From an uncultured Ruminococcus sp. (GTDB lineage Bacteria; Bacillota; Clostridia; Oscillospirales; Ruminococcaceae), in NCBI RefSeq assembly GCF_946415235.1, contig NZ_CAMKRR010000003.1, positions 49,334-113,333 on the forward strand: a stretch of 64,000 nt of DNA, given 5' to 3'. Position 1 is the first letter of the stretch, and the number at the start of each line of letters is the position of its first letter. Under the pieces are notes generated by a model. That model did not search any database. It was not told where the DNA came from and was given only the letters and a program-made list of their open reading frames with translations. The position numbers were made by a program, and so were the translations under genes. Positions 52,707-61,352 of the stretch are shown here, piece by piece.

Positions 52707-52838
52707 GATTTTTTATAATTTTAAAAGGGGTTTCTAAAAAATTTTATTTTTTAAAATTTTTCATCAGCTCTTTACCTTTTTAGGAAAATGTGATAAAATA
52801 AAAATACATACAAAAAGAATGCAGTACAAAGAAAAAGC

Positions 52839-52847
52839 TGCTATAAT
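52839..52847 (+). promoter_or_regulatory. Extended -10 promoter for the 52881 gene
   Basis: TGCTATAAT (52839-52847), 33 nt before the GTG start. The -35 region at 17 bp is a poor match. Confidence 0.4.
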
Positions 52848-52880
52848 ACAGAACAAAAGAAAAGAACGGAGGTTTTTAAT

Positions 52881-53543
52881 GTGATCTTTGTTACAGGAGA
52901 TATGCACGGAGACATCACCCGCTTTAAAAGCCCTGAAATGAAAAAGCTGTCATACGGCGATACTTTGATCGTCGCAGGAGATTTCGGCTTTATCTGGAAC
53001 AATTCAAAGGAAGAAAGAGCAAATTTAAAGAAGCTCGCCGAAAAGAATTACAGGATCGCTTTTGTTGACGGCTGCCATGAAAACTTCGACATTCTTGAAA
53101 AATACCCTGTAGAGACATGGAACGGCGGAAAGATACGAAAAATAGGAAAAAACATCTTTCATCTCATGCGCGGACAGGTCTATACTATCGAGAAAAAGAA
53201 GATATTCACATTCGGCGGCGGTCACAGTCAGGACAAGGATTTCAGAGAAAATACCGACTGGTGGGAACGTGAACAGCCGACTCATCAGGAAATAATGGAG
53301 GGTATCGCCAACCTTAAAGAAAACAGTTACGACATTGATTATATCATAACCCATGAACCGCCTTCATCGCTGAAAGACTGCCTCGGAGTCGATGTGCTCC
53401 AAAGGATCGAAATGCACGCCTTTTTTGAAGAAATTATAAAGGTTTGCAGATATAAGAAGTGGTTTTTCGGGAAATGCCATATAGATAAGCGCATCCCCCT
53501 GAGTTTTTATGCTGTATTTAACAGCATTATCCCATTAAAATAA
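52881..53543 (+). CDS. Metallophosphoesterase with replaced ligand positions
   Basis: A 220-residue calcineurin-like phosphoesterase starting at GTG (GGAGG 8 nt upstream). GDMHGD (residues 6-11), AGDFGFIW (32-39) and ITHEPPSS (156-163) are as expected. The block that usually reads GNHENFD is GCHENFD (Cys65), and the terminal GHxH-type block reads FFGKCHIDKR (Lys198, His200). Thus an Asn and a His that normally bind metal are changed. Activity may be altered or lost. The frame ends in SIIPLK; a terminator follows within 10 nt. The substrate is unknown. Confidence 0.82.
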   Translation: MIFVTGDMHGDITRFKSPEMKKLSYGDTLIVAGDFGFIWNNSKEERANLKKLAEKNYRIAFVDGCHENFDILEKYPVETWNGGKIRKIGKNIFHLMRGQVYTIEKKKIFTFGGGHSQDKDFRENTDWWEREQPTHQEIMEGIANLKENSYDIDYIITHEPPSSLKDCLGVDVLQRIEMHAFFEEIIKVCRYKKWFFGKCHIDKRIPLSFYAVFNSIIPLK

Positions 53544-53547
53544 GTAT

Positions 53548-53578
53548 AAGCTGCATGGTCATGCCCATGCAGCTTTTT
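53548..53578. terminator. Terminator between the phosphoesterase and tatD
   Basis: AAGCTGCATGG (53548-53558) and CCATGCAGCTT (53565-53575), followed by TTT on the plus strand. A-rich sequence lies on the other side. Confidence 0.8.
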
Positions 53579-54350
53579 ATATTTTGAAAAAACGTTCCGT
53601 ATTCTCTTTTACCGCCGCTGTAAGCTCATCTTCGTCTATACGCATATTCCTTGCGAGCTCGGCTGCAACATATTTTATATTCTGCGGCACATTTGTGCGG
53701 TCAAGGCCCTTTATATTGTGCGGAGTAAGATACGGAGCATCAGTTTCTATCATCACGCGGTCCAATGGTATCATTTTAACGGCTTCACGAAGTGCTCCTC
53801 CTCTTCTTTCATCGCATATCCAGCCTGTTATGCCGATATAAAAGCCCATATCAAGATATTTTTTCAGGGTTTCCTTGTTTCCTGTAAAACAATGCACTAC
53901 AGAATGGCTGCATATATCACTGTGCTTTCTGAATCTTGCAGCAAAATCATCGGCAGCTTCTCTTTCATGGAGAAACAGCGGCTTTCCAAACTCTTCCGCG
54001 ATCTTTATATGATGTTCAAAACAGCGTATCTAATTTTCACGGGTGGAGAACATCCTGTCGTAATCAAGTCCGCACTCCCCTACCGCTACTATCTTTTCAT
54101 TGCCCGAAACCATCTCACGTATACGCGCAAAATCCTCAGCTTTGGCTCTGTCTGCACCATGAGGATGTATTCCGCAGGTACCGAAGCACTCATGATCTTT
54201 TACAAATATATTTACACTTTCACTGCTTTTCATATCAGAACCTGTAAGTATACAGCTGACATTTTCATTCATTGCGTCATTTATTATCTTTTCAGGCTCC
54301 CTGAACTGCTTGCAGAAAAGATTGAGCCCGATATCATAGTATTTTATCAT
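53577..54350 (-). pseudogene. tatD: TatD family metal-dependent hydrolase, interrupted by an in-frame amber codon
   Basis: The two reading frames 54350-54030 and 54029-53577 lie in the same phase and make one 257-residue TatD protein split by TAG at codon 107 (54032-54030). Before it come ECGLDYDRMFSTREN; directly after it IRCFEHHIKIAEEF and KPLFLHERE. TatD proteins have Gln at that point (CAG to TAG needs one change). Metal-ligand blocks HCFTGN, ETDAPYLTP and GIHPHGAD are intact on both sides. TAG ends other genes here, for example at 49413-49415, so recoding is unlikely. It is the last gene of the thiamine operon. A sequencing error is also possible. Confidence 0.85.
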
Positions 54351-54359
54351 ATTATCTCC

Positions 54360-54995
54360 TTATATAGTGTCCAGAGCAGCCATACGAAGCTCATCAGCTG
54401 CATTCTTTATGTCGGCTGCTCCGAAAACAGCGGATACTACTGCAATACCGCAGTGTCCGCAGCCTTTTATCTCTTTAACATTCTCAGCTGTTATTCCGCC
54501 TATAGCCACAGCAGGGATATTTACACTGCTGCATATCTCTTTGAGCTGCTGCGGAGTTATCCTTACAGCATTTTTCTTAGTCGGGGACGGAAAAACAGCG
54601 CCTACTCCAAGATAATCAGCTCCCGAGCGCTCTGCAAGCTTTGCCTGTTCTACTGTTTTCGCAGTTGCTCCAATAATAAAATCATTGCCTGCGATCCGCC
54701 TTATCTCAGACACGGGAGCATCCTCTATGCCGACATGGACACCGTCAGCTCCGCATTTCAGAGCAGCCTCATAATCATCGTTTATTATAAGCGGCACATC
54801 GTATTTATGGCATATCTTAAGAAGCTTTTCCGCTTCTTTCAAAAGCCCATGCTCACTGATGTTCTTCTCGCGCAGCTGAACTACTCCTACTCCGCCGAGT
54901 ATAGCTTGTTCTACGGCTTCTTCGATACTAATGTCCCGAAGACAGCCTCTGTCTGTAACCGCGTAAAGTAAAAGAGAATCCTTGTCTATTTTCAT
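54360..54995 (-). CDS. thiE: Thiamine-phosphate synthase
   Basis: ThiE joins hydroxymethylpyrimidine diphosphate and thiazole phosphate to thiamine phosphate. The 211-residue protein has LYAVTDR at the N-terminus, VVQLREKN near residue 38, INDDYEAALKCGADGVHVG near 75-95, and GVGAVFPSPTK and AIGGI at the C-terminus. The ATG at 54995 has AGGA about 10 nt upstream. It lies 5 nt after the TenI-like gene in the riboswitch operon. Confidence 0.93.
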   Translation of the reverse strand: MKIDKDSLLLYAVTDRGCLRDISIEEAVEQAILGGVGVVQLREKNISEHGLLKEAEKLLKICHKYDVPLIINDDYEAALKCGADGVHVGIEDAPVSEIRRIAGNDFIIGATAKTVEQAKLAERSGADYLGVGAVFPSPTKKNAVRITPQQLKEICSSVNIPAVAIGGITAENVKEIKGCGHCGIAVVSAVFGAADIKNAADELRMAALDTI

Positions 54996-55000
54996 ATATA

Positions 55001-55594
55001 TCACTTCCTGTCAAATTCGCCTATAAATGCAGACGGATCAGAGCATCGCATAAATCCGCTCATAACACAGGCTCCTGCTGCTCCGCATTTACGAACAGAG
55101 CTTATATTATCAGGTGATATTCCGCCTATGGCATATACAGGTACATCAACACTATAGCAGACATTGTGAAGAAAGTCAAGTCCCCGAGGAGCAAGTCCTT
55201 TCTTGCAGTCAGTCTCAAAAATATGACCTGCCGTTATATAATCGGCACCAAGCTTCCGGGCTTCCACGGCATCTTCAACAGAATGACACGAAACTCCTAT
55301 ACGGCAAAATTTTCTTTTGTCACCATCTGTAAGAGTGCGAAAGATCCCAAGCGGAAGATGTATACCGCCTGCTCCGAGAGCAATTGCCGCTTTCCAGTAA
55401 TAATGAAGCACAAGCTCGGTTTTATTTCTGCATATTTCAGCCGCTCTTTCAGCAAGAGCGGTATATTCTTCTTCACTCAGATCCTTTTCACGCAGGATAA
55501 TAAATTTCGGCCTTGCATCGGCTATAAGTTCAAGCTGTTCAAGAAAGCCGCCAGAACACAGCTTTCTCGCCGTAACACATACAATATCAGACAT
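55001..55594 (-). CDS. tenI: ThiE/TenI family protein, probably thiazole tautomerase TenI
   Basis: A 197-residue ThiE-fold paralogue. It shows FIILREKDLSEEEY, LVLHYYWKAAIALGAGGIHLPLG and ITAGHIFETDCKKGLAPRGLDFL. The diphosphate loop pattern HVGQxD of ThiE is changed to HLPLG, which argues for TenI, the enzyme that aromatises the thiazole made by ThiG. The ATG at 55594 overlaps the thiH stop (ATGTCTGA). Having both thiE and tenI in one operon with thiGH is a known arrangement. A second ThiE remains possible. Confidence 0.8.
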   Translation of the reverse strand: MSDIVCVTARKLCSGGFLEQLELIADARPKFIILREKDLSEEEYTALAERAAEICRNKTELVLHYYWKAAIALGAGGIHLPLGIFRTLTDGDKRKFCRIGVSCHSVEDAVEARKLGADYITAGHIFETDCKKGLAPRGLDFLHNVCYSVDVPVYAIGGISPDNISSVRKCGAAGACVMSGFMRCSDPSAFIGEFDRK

Positions 55595-56840
55595 AAAGAT
55601 AATCATTCAGCACAGGCTGAAGTCCCTCAGAAGACATATCATTATACATCTTTTCAAAGCTTCGGCTGTCGTTTATCTCAAACTGCTCGTCCCCCTCTGC
55701 AGCTTCATTTTCCTTTCCCGTGTACTTGCTTTCATGATCTCCGATACCCGTGGATACGCCTGCCGATACCTTTGTAGCAGCTATCTTTACAATACCGTTG
55801 CGGAATGTCTCGCTTTCCCGTGAGGATACGGTTATACCGCAAAACGGCAGAAATATCCTGTACGCGCAAAGTACCTGACAGAGCTGTTTTTCATGAACAT
55901 CAAGAGGATCTATCCCCTCGTTATTGATTATGGGGCGAAGCCTCGGACAGGACAGTGATATCTCAGCCTGCGGATACTTTCTCTGCAAATAATAAACATG
56001 AAGCGCACTTGCAAGTGCGTCCTTTCTGAAATCGGAAAGCCCGAGCAGAGCCGAACAGGCAATACCTCTCATACCGCCCATCAAAGCACGCTCCTGAGCA
56101 TCAAAGCGATACGGGAATACTCTCTTGTGTCCGAGAAGATGGAGCTGTTCATAGCGGTCACTGTTGTATGTTTCCTGAAACACAGTCACATAGTCGGCTC
56201 CGCATTCATGAAGATATCTGTATTCATCGGTGTTGAGAGGATATATCTCTATACCCACCATTCGGAAGTATTTACGGGCAAGCTTACAGGCTTCACCTAT
56301 ATACTCAACACCGCTCTGTGCACGGCTTTCGCCTGTGAGGATAAGTATCTCCTCCATGCCGCTGTCTGCGATGACCTTCATTTCATGCTCTATCTGCTCC
56401 ATATCCAGCTTCATCCGCCTGATATCATTATAGCAGTTGAAACCGCAGTATACGCAGTAATTCTCACAGTAATTGGCAATATACAAGGGTGTGAAGAGAT
56501 ATACTGTATTTCCGAAGTGCTTTTGTGTTTCAAGTCTTGCCTTTTCTGCCATTTTCTCAAGAAACGGCTCCGCGGCAGGCGAAAGAAGTGCTTTGAAGTC
56601 CTCCACCGTGCATATCTCATGGCTCAGCGCTGCGTTTACGTCACGGGCAGTATACTGCGAATAATCGTAGTCATCCATTTCTGTAAGGACTTTTTCCATA
56701 ATATCGGAGTTGATGTGCTCCATGCCCTCCATATATTCCATATGATCGGTACGCGACGACGGATCATTTTCAAGCTCATGCTTCTTTTTCAGTGCAGCTT
56801 CGGAGAGCTTGTCCGAGTCCACAAAATAATGATTTTCCAT
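55587..56840 (-). CDS. thiH: 2-iminoacetate synthase ThiH
   Basis: ThiH is a radical SAM enzyme that splits tyrosine to dehydroglycine for the thiazole ring, the route of anaerobes without ThiO. The 417-residue protein has the cluster motif CENYCVYCGFNC near residue 109 (C-x3-C-x2-C) and the C-terminal biotin/thiamine-synthesis-associated domain. AGAGGG precedes the ATG. It lies between thiG and the TenI-like gene. Confidence 0.94.
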   Translation of the reverse strand: MENHYFVDSDKLSEAALKKKHELENDPSSRTDHMEYMEGMEHINSDIMEKVLTEMDDYDYSQYTARDVNAALSHEICTVEDFKALLSPAAEPFLEKMAEKARLETQKHFGNTVYLFTPLYIANYCENYCVYCGFNCYNDIRRMKLDMEQIEHEMKVIADSGMEEILILTGESRAQSGVEYIGEACKLARKYFRMVGIEIYPLNTDEYRYLHECGADYVTVFQETYNSDRYEQLHLLGHKRVFPYRFDAQERALMGGMRGIACSALLGLSDFRKDALASALHVYYLQRKYPQAEISLSCPRLRPIINNEGIDPLDVHEKQLCQVLCAYRIFLPFCGITVSSRESETFRNGIVKIAATKVSAGVSTGIGDHESKYTGKENEAAEGDEQFEINDSRSFEKMYNDMSSEGLQPVLNDYLYV

Positions 56841-56861
56841 TGAATTACCCTCTTTATAAAT

Positions 56862-57632
56862 TCAGTCTCTAAGGAAGCCCGTGAGTGTATCGGATGGTGA
56901 AGCCCCCCTTGTAAGTACTCTTCCGAGACCCGACAAATATGCCTTTCTGCCAGCTTCTATAGCCTGTCTGAATGCCTCCGCCATTACCGGGAGGTCGCCT
57001 GCCGTAGCAAGAGCAGTATTGGACATTACGGCAGCTGCACCCATTTCCATAGCCTCGCAGGCTTGTGAAGGTCTGCCGATACCTGCGTCAACTATTATGG
57101 GCAGGTCTATCTCGTCAATGAGTATCTGTATGAAATCCTTAGTCGCAAGCCCCTTATTTGAACCTATAGGAGAAGCAAGCGGCATTACGGAAGCCGCTCC
57201 CGCATTCACAAGGTCACGGGCTGTATTGAGGTCGGGATACATATAAGGCATTACGACAAAGCCTTCTTTGGCAAGTATCTCCGTAGCCCTTACAGTTTCC
57301 TGATTATCAGGAAGAAGATACTTCGTATCACGCATTATCTCTATCTTTACAAAATCGCCGCAGCCAAGCTCGCGGGCAAGCCTTGCTATTCGGACTGCTT
57401 CATCGGCATTCCTTGCACCCGAGGTATTGGGGAGCAATGTAACTCCCTCCGGAATATAGTCCAGAATATTCTCATGCTCCTTTGAATTTGTCCTTCTGAC
57501 TGCAAGAGTAATGATCTCTGCACCTGCATACTTCACCGCAGCTTCAATAAGACTGAGAGAATATTTTCCCGAGCCGAGAATAAAACGCGAGGAGAACTCA
57601 TGTCCTCCAATAATAAGCTTATCATCTTTCAT
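56862..57632 (-). CDS. thiG: Thiazole synthase ThiG
   Basis: ThiG builds the thiazole phosphate from deoxyxylulose-5-phosphate, ThiS thiocarboxylate and dehydroglycine. The 256 residues show [12 protein letters not shown] near the N-terminus, ALAVRRTN-type TLAVRRTN near 42, [24 protein letters not shown] near 60-80, and [22 protein letters not shown] and [17 protein letters not shown] towards the end. AAGGAG precedes the ATG. It is 12 nt after thiF. Confidence 0.96.
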   Translation of the reverse strand: MKDDKLIIGGHEFSSRFILGSGKYSLSLIEAAVKYAGAEIITLAVRRTNSKEHENILDYIPEGVTLLPNTSGARNADEAVRIARLARELGCGDFVKIEIMRDTKYLLPDNQETVRATEILAKEGFVVMPYMYPDLNTARDLVNAGAASVMPLASPIGSNKGLATKDFIQILIDEIDLPIIVDAGIGRPSQACEAMEMGAAAVMSNTALATAGDLPVMAEAFRQAIEAGRKAYLSGLGRVLTRGASPSDTLTGFLRD

Positions 57633-57644
57633 TGCTATTACTCC

Positions 57645-58283
57645 TTAAACTTCATATTCGCCCGCAATTATCCTTATGATCGCATGAGCCTGATGCGCGG
57701 CACATATGAGTACCCTTGACGAGATAAGTCCCATACCATCGGCGATATCACTTACTCCGTCGCCGCACATATAAAAACGAGATGCTATCCGCTTTGTGGT
57801 TATCATATTTGACGGTGCAAGCCCTGCCATTCCCGAAGCAGAAACAAGGTACTTCTCGGGTATATTCTCAAGAACATAGTTAACAAGCATGGCTTTCTGA
57901 TCTGCTTTATCGAAGGCTTCGGCAATAATGCTCTCATCTGACAGCAATTGCTTCATATTTTTCTCCGAGAGCCTTACACAGTCTTTCTTTATCTCACAAT
58001 ATGGCGCTATACGCTTCAATGTGTCGAAAAGTGCTTCTGTTTTGGGCTCACCGAGCTGCTCAGGGAAATATTGCTGACGATTAAGGTTTGATATATCAAC
58101 TTTGTCAAAATCAATTATATGCAGCTTTCCTACTCCTGCCCTTGCAAGAGCGATCGCAGTATTCGAGCCGAGCCCTCCGAGTCCGCATACTGCGACCGAA
58201 GCGCTGCTCAGCTTTTCCTGAAGCTCTGCTCCGTGCCTTTCTGCAAGCGCCGCATACATCTCTTCCCTTGAAGGAATACTCAT
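57645..58283 (-). CDS. thiF: ThiS adenylyltransferase ThiF
   Basis: ThiF adenylates the C-terminus of ThiS so that sulfur can be attached. At 212 residues it is the short anaerobe-type ThiF. The nucleotide loop VCGLGGLGSNTAIALARAGVG (about 31-50), IDFDKVDISNLNRQQY (about 57-72) and later GM-x-GL regions are present. The start has AGGAGG 8 nt upstream, within the thiS stop region. Confidence 0.92.
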   Translation of the reverse strand: MSIPSREEMYAALAERHGAELQEKLSSASVAVCGLGGLGSNTAIALARAGVGKLHIIDFDKVDISNLNRQQYFPEQLGEPKTEALFDTLKRIAPYCEIKKDCVRLSEKNMKQLLSDESIIAEAFDKADQKAMLVNYVLENIPEKYLVSASGMAGLAPSNMITTKRIASRFYMCGDGVSDIADGMGLISSRVLICAAHQAHAIIRIIAGEYEV

Positions 58284-58284
58284 A

Positions 58285-58479
58285 TCAGCCGCCTCCTACA
58301 AAACGGACGACCTCAACAACGTCGCCGTCTTTTAGTATGGTCTCGTCATACTTCACTTTCGGAACTATTTCTTCATTCAGCTCCACAGCGACCTGCTTAA
58401 CGTTTATATTCATTTCGGACAATACTTCCGAAACGCTTTTTCCGTCCTTATCAAGTATTTCACCGTTTATCTTTACCAT
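58285..58479 (-). CDS. thiS: Sulfur carrier protein ThiS
   Basis: A 64-residue ubiquitin-like carrier ending in FVGGG; the Gly-Gly C-terminus is the site of thiocarboxylate formation. MVKINGEILDKDGKSVSEVL and VEVVRFVGGG fit the family. The ATG at 58479 has GGGAG 8 nt upstream; a GTG three codons earlier overlaps that RBS. It is the first gene of the thi operon and lies directly after the riboswitch terminator. Confidence 0.93.
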   Translation of the reverse strand: MVKINGEILDKDGKSVSEVLSEMNINVKQVAVELNEEIVPKVKYDETILKDGDVVEVVRFVGGG

Positions 58480-58502
58480 TCTGCTCACTCCCGATAAAAA
58501 AA

Positions 58503-58533
58503 TTCAGGGAACCGTCAGACGCAGTTCCCTGAA
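58503..58533 (-). terminator. Riboswitch-controlled terminator of the thi operon
   Basis: TTCAGGGAAC (58503-58512) and GTTCCCTGAA (58524-58533) form the stem. On the minus strand TTTTTTT follows directly before thiS. It lies just after the TPP aptamer. Confidence 0.88.
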
Positions 58534-58548
58534 TGTATCTTCATCACA

Positions 58549-58640
58549 TAACAGACTCCCTACGCTGGCGTTACCCAAATCAGGTCAAAGGGTCGAAGGG
58601 AATACCTTCCTCTCAGCCCGTAATGCGAGCTCCCCTGTTA
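58549..58640 (-). promoter_or_regulatory. TPP riboswitch (THI element)
   Basis: On the minus strand the aptamer has the conserved CTGAGA of the pyrimidine-binding arm, ACCCTTTGACCTGATTTGGGT, and AACGCCAGCGTAGGGA of the pyrophosphate-binding arm, closed by a TAACAG/CTGTTA P1 stem. With the terminator at 58503-58533 this is an OFF switch in which TPP binding favours termination. Confidence 0.95.
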
Positions 58641-58650
58641 CACTTTTAAT

Positions 58651-58679
58651 ATTATATCACCTTGATATAAAAAAATCAA
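58651..58679 (-). promoter_or_regulatory. Sigma-A promoter for the thi operon
   Basis: TTGATT (58679-58674) and TATAAT (58656-58651), 17-bp spacer, about 10 nt upstream of the riboswitch aptamer. Confidence 0.7.
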
Positions 58680-58775
58680 GTACTTTTTTCACGCTTCTTT
58701 ATTTTCAGCACTTTTATCTACTAAAAAAGCAGCCTGTATTTTTTATACAGACTGCCTTGATAATTACATTTTTTG

Positions 58776-59570
58776 TCAGGTGCTTTCACATCTGCGGATA
58801 ACCTTTGAAGGACAGGCTTCCATACATATGCCGCAGTTCGTGCACAGCCCGTAATTAATGGAAGCATGGAAGTTATTAACGATGATAGCCTCATTAGGAC
58901 ACTTTTTCTCGCATATCTTACAGCCGATACAGCCGTTTTTGCAGACAAGCTTGGTAGCCTTTCCGTTATCGCCCGATGAACACATAACGTCCATGCGCTT
59001 TGCGACAGGCTTTATAGAAATAAGCTGATTCGGACATACTGCCGCGCACTGTCCGCAGGCTCCGCATAATGCGGGATTGACCTTTGCTACTCCATTTATT
59101 ATTTTTATAGCGTCGTGCTCGCACTCCTTTACGCAGTCGCCAAGACCGATACAGCCGTACTTGCACATACCGTTTCCGCCGTAAAAGCGCTTTACTGCCT
59201 TACATGACTGAACTCCGTCAAAAATGAAAGCTTTATCTGTAGCTTCACAGTCTCCGCTGCAATGTACCACGGCTGTCATTGGAACGACCTCCGCGGCAGC
59301 AGTTCCGAGGATCTCTGCTATCTTGCCTGCGGCTTCCGCACCGCCGGGACGGCATAAATTTGCAGCAGCGCCCTTTTGGATTATAGCAGCCGCATAGTCG
59401 GCACAGCCTGCAAATCCGCAGGCTCCGCAGTTTGCCTGCGGCAGGGATCCGCTTATTTTTTCTATTCTTTCATCGACCTTTACATAGAACACCTTAGCCG
59501 CAGCAGTGAGCAGTACACCTGCAAGAACTCCGCAGCCTCCGAGGATAAGTGCAGGAATTAAATAAGTCAT
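58776..59570 (-). CDS. rnfB: Rnf complex subunit RnfB
   Basis: RnfB is the iron-sulfur subunit that accepts electrons from ferredoxin. The 264 residues comprise an N-terminal membrane helix, the 4Fe-4S domain CGACGFAGCADYA (about 47-60), and ferredoxin-type cysteine sets further on: CGACGQCAAVCPN, CIGCKICEKKCPN and CTNCGICMEACPS. AGGAGGT precedes the ATG. It is last in the rnfCDGEAB operon and probably ends the transcript. Confidence 0.95.
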   Translation of the reverse strand: MTYLIPALILGGCGVLAGVLLTAAAKVFYVKVDERIEKISGSLPQANCGACGFAGCADYAAAIIQKGAAANLCRPGGAEAAGKIAEILGTAAAEVVPMTAVVHCSGDCEATDKAFIFDGVQSCKAVKRFYGGNGMCKYGCIGLGDCVKECEHDAIKIINGVAKVNPALCGACGQCAAVCPNQLISIKPVAKRMDVMCSSGDNGKATKLVCKNGCIGCKICEKKCPNEAIIVNNFHASINYGLCTNCGICMEACPSKVIRRCEST

Positions 59571-59582
59571 TATCCCACCTCC

Positions 59583-60161
59583 TCAGTTAAACAGTCCCGA
59601 GAAGCCCATAAAGCTTACGGAAACTATAGAAGCCGCAATAAGCGTTGCAGGAACTCCCTTGAATGTCTCGGGGATATCCGCATACTCAAGCTTTTTACGG
59701 ACTCCCGAGAAAATAACGAGTGCAAGCATGAAGCCAAGTCCGCCGCCGAGTGCGTTTATAACAGACTGACCAAAGCTATAGCCGTTGTCTATATTAAGGA
59801 CTGTAACGCCAAGCACAGCACAGTTGGTGGTTATAAGCGGAAGATATACTCCCAGTGACTTGTAAAGTGCAGGAACGCATTTCTTGAGAAAATTCTCCAC
59901 AAGCTGCACAAACAGCGCTATAACAAGGATGAATACAACGGTATCAAAGTATTCAAGATGATTCGGGACAAGTATACCGTGATGGATAGGATATGTTACA
60001 ACTGTCGCACATATCATTACAAAAGTGACCGCAATTCCCATGCCCGAAGCGCTGTCAAGCTTTTTCGATACACCAAGGAAGGGACATATTCCCATAAATT
60101 TTGAAAGCACGAAATTGTCGGTAAGCATCGCCGAAAACATTATAACAAATATAGCTTTCAC
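59583..60161 (-). CDS. rnfA: Rnf complex subunit RnfA
   Basis: RnfA is an integral subunit of the ion-translocating ferredoxin:NAD+ oxidoreductase. The 192-residue protein has six hydrophobic helices; NFVLSKFMGICPFLGVSKK near the N-terminus and LITTNCAVLG near the middle are family marks, with a membrane Cys pair for the iron cluster shared with RnfE. The start is GTG at 60161, overlapping the rnfE stop by 4 nt (GTGA). Confidence 0.95.
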   Translation of the reverse strand: MKAIFVIMFSAMLTDNFVLSKFMGICPFLGVSKKLDSASGMGIAVTFVMICATVVTYPIHHGILVPNHLEYFDTVVFILVIALFVQLVENFLKKCVPALYKSLGVYLPLITTNCAVLGVTVLNIDNGYSFGQSVINALGGGLGFMLALVIFSGVRKKLEYADIPETFKGVPATLIAASIVSVSFMGFSGLFN

Positions 60162-60832
60162 TGACAGTCACCTGCCTTTCCGCAGGCTTCCGCATTGGGA
60201 CAGCCTTTGCAGCCAAGCTCCTGCGGCGGCTTTTTGTTTGACAGTTTATTGACAACTGCGATTATTACACCAAGTGTAAAGAATCCGCCCGCGGGCATTA
60301 TAAACAGGAGCATAGGATCATCACTCAGCACAGGGAGAGTTATTCCCATCCATTTTCCCGAGCCTATTATCTCTCTGACAGAGCCCATAAGGAAAAGTGC
60401 AAGAGTAAAACCTATTCCCATTCCGATCGCGTCAAATGCCGAAGCTGTGACTCCGTTCTTGCTGGCAAACATTTCTGCTCTGCCGAATATGATACAGTTT
60501 ACGGTGATAAGTGTGAGGTATATTCCGAGGCTGTCATAAAGACTCGGCACAAAGCCCTCAAGCAGGAAGCCGATAAGCGTTACAAAGCTTGCTATTACAA
60601 CGATAAATGCAGGTATACGCACCTTATCGGGGATCACCTTTCTGAGTGCTGATATAACGATATTTGAGCCAAGAAGAACGAAAGTCGTGGCAAGTCCCAT
60701 GCCTATTCCGTTGAGAGCCTGAGTAGTGACCGCAAGAGTCGGACACATTCCGAGAAGCATTACAAGTGTGGGATTTTCCTTGATGATGCCCTTTGTCAGC
60801 TCATTTGTAAGAGATATTTTCTTGTCAGCCAC
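60158..60832 (-). CDS. rnfE: Rnf complex subunit RnfE
   Basis: RnfE is the paralogue of RnfA with inverted membrane topology. From the GTG at 60832 (AAGGAGG 9 nt upstream, overlapping the rnfG stop by 8 nt) the protein has 224 residues: LTNELTKGIIKENPTLVMLLGMCPTLAVT, LITVNCIIFGRAEMFASK and six helices. The C-terminus carries an extra Cys-rich stretch (CKGCPNAEACGKAGDC) as seen in some Clostridia. Confidence 0.94.
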   Translation of the reverse strand: MADKKISLTNELTKGIIKENPTLVMLLGMCPTLAVTTQALNGIGMGLATTFVLLGSNIVISALRKVIPDKVRIPAFIVVIASFVTLIGFLLEGFVPSLYDSLGIYLTLITVNCIIFGRAEMFASKNGVTASAFDAIGMGIGFTLALFLMGSVREIIGSGKWMGITLPVLSDDPMLLFIMPAGGFFTLGVIIAVVNKLSNKKPPQELGCKGCPNAEACGKAGDCQ

Positions 60833-61352
60833 CGAGGATCGCCTCCTTGTTTTCATTATATGCATTAAGTGCAGTATCAACTGCGTGCTTCATTCCCTTT
60901 GAAGAAAAGGTTGCTCCGCTTATAGCGTCAAATTCATTCCGAGGATGCTTGAGTCCGTAGAACTGCTTGCGGAAATCCGCTTCATCACGCACCTTTGAGC
61001 CAAGACCCGGGGTTTCTCCCAGTGAAACAAATTCAATTCCCGAAATCGCACCGTTCTCGTCGATACCAACGAGGATATTTATTCCGTCCTTGACATAACC
61101 GTCGGAACAGACCTGTATAACAGTCTTTTTATCGGGTGTGACCGCAATCGTCTCAATGTCATCGAGCTTGCATTTCAGAGAAACTATCCTGCTTTCGGTC
61201 TTGCCGAAAAGAGATTCTACACAGGTGTTGAACTTCTGCGCCTTCTGTTCTTCTATCCTGTCTGCTGTGAGCTCATAAGCAAATACAAGCAGCAGTGAAG
61301 AAATAACACAGATAACCGTAAGCACGAGAGTAGGTTTTATCTTATCCTTCAT
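60825..61352 (-). CDS. rnfG: Rnf complex subunit RnfG
   Basis: RnfG carries covalently bound FMN on the outer face of the membrane. The 175 residues (start ATG 61352, GGAGG 9 nt upstream) have an N-terminal membrane helix, and ISGATFSS near residue 148 is the flavinylation motif, with Thr as attachment site. GETPGLGSKV is also conserved. The start overlaps the rnfD end. Confidence 0.94.
   Translation of the reverse strand: MKDKIKPTLVLTVICVISSLLLVFAYELTADRIEEQKAQKFNTCVESLFGKTESRIVSLKCKLDDIETIAVTPDKKTVIQVCSDGYVKDGINILVGIDENGAISGIEFVSLGETPGLGSKVRDEADFRKQFYGLKHPRNEFDAISGATFSSKGMKHAVDTALNAYNENKEAILGG

Noticed and set aside
53577..54350. Two separate small genes instead of one broken tatD
   Set aside because: They are in the same phase, contiguous, and together make a full-length TatD; the second part has no RBS at its first ATG.
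53718..54971. 417-codon plus-strand frame over tatD and thiE
   Set aside because: Long only because the antisense strand lacks stops; Ser/Tyr-rich translation with no domain, and it crosses two real genes.
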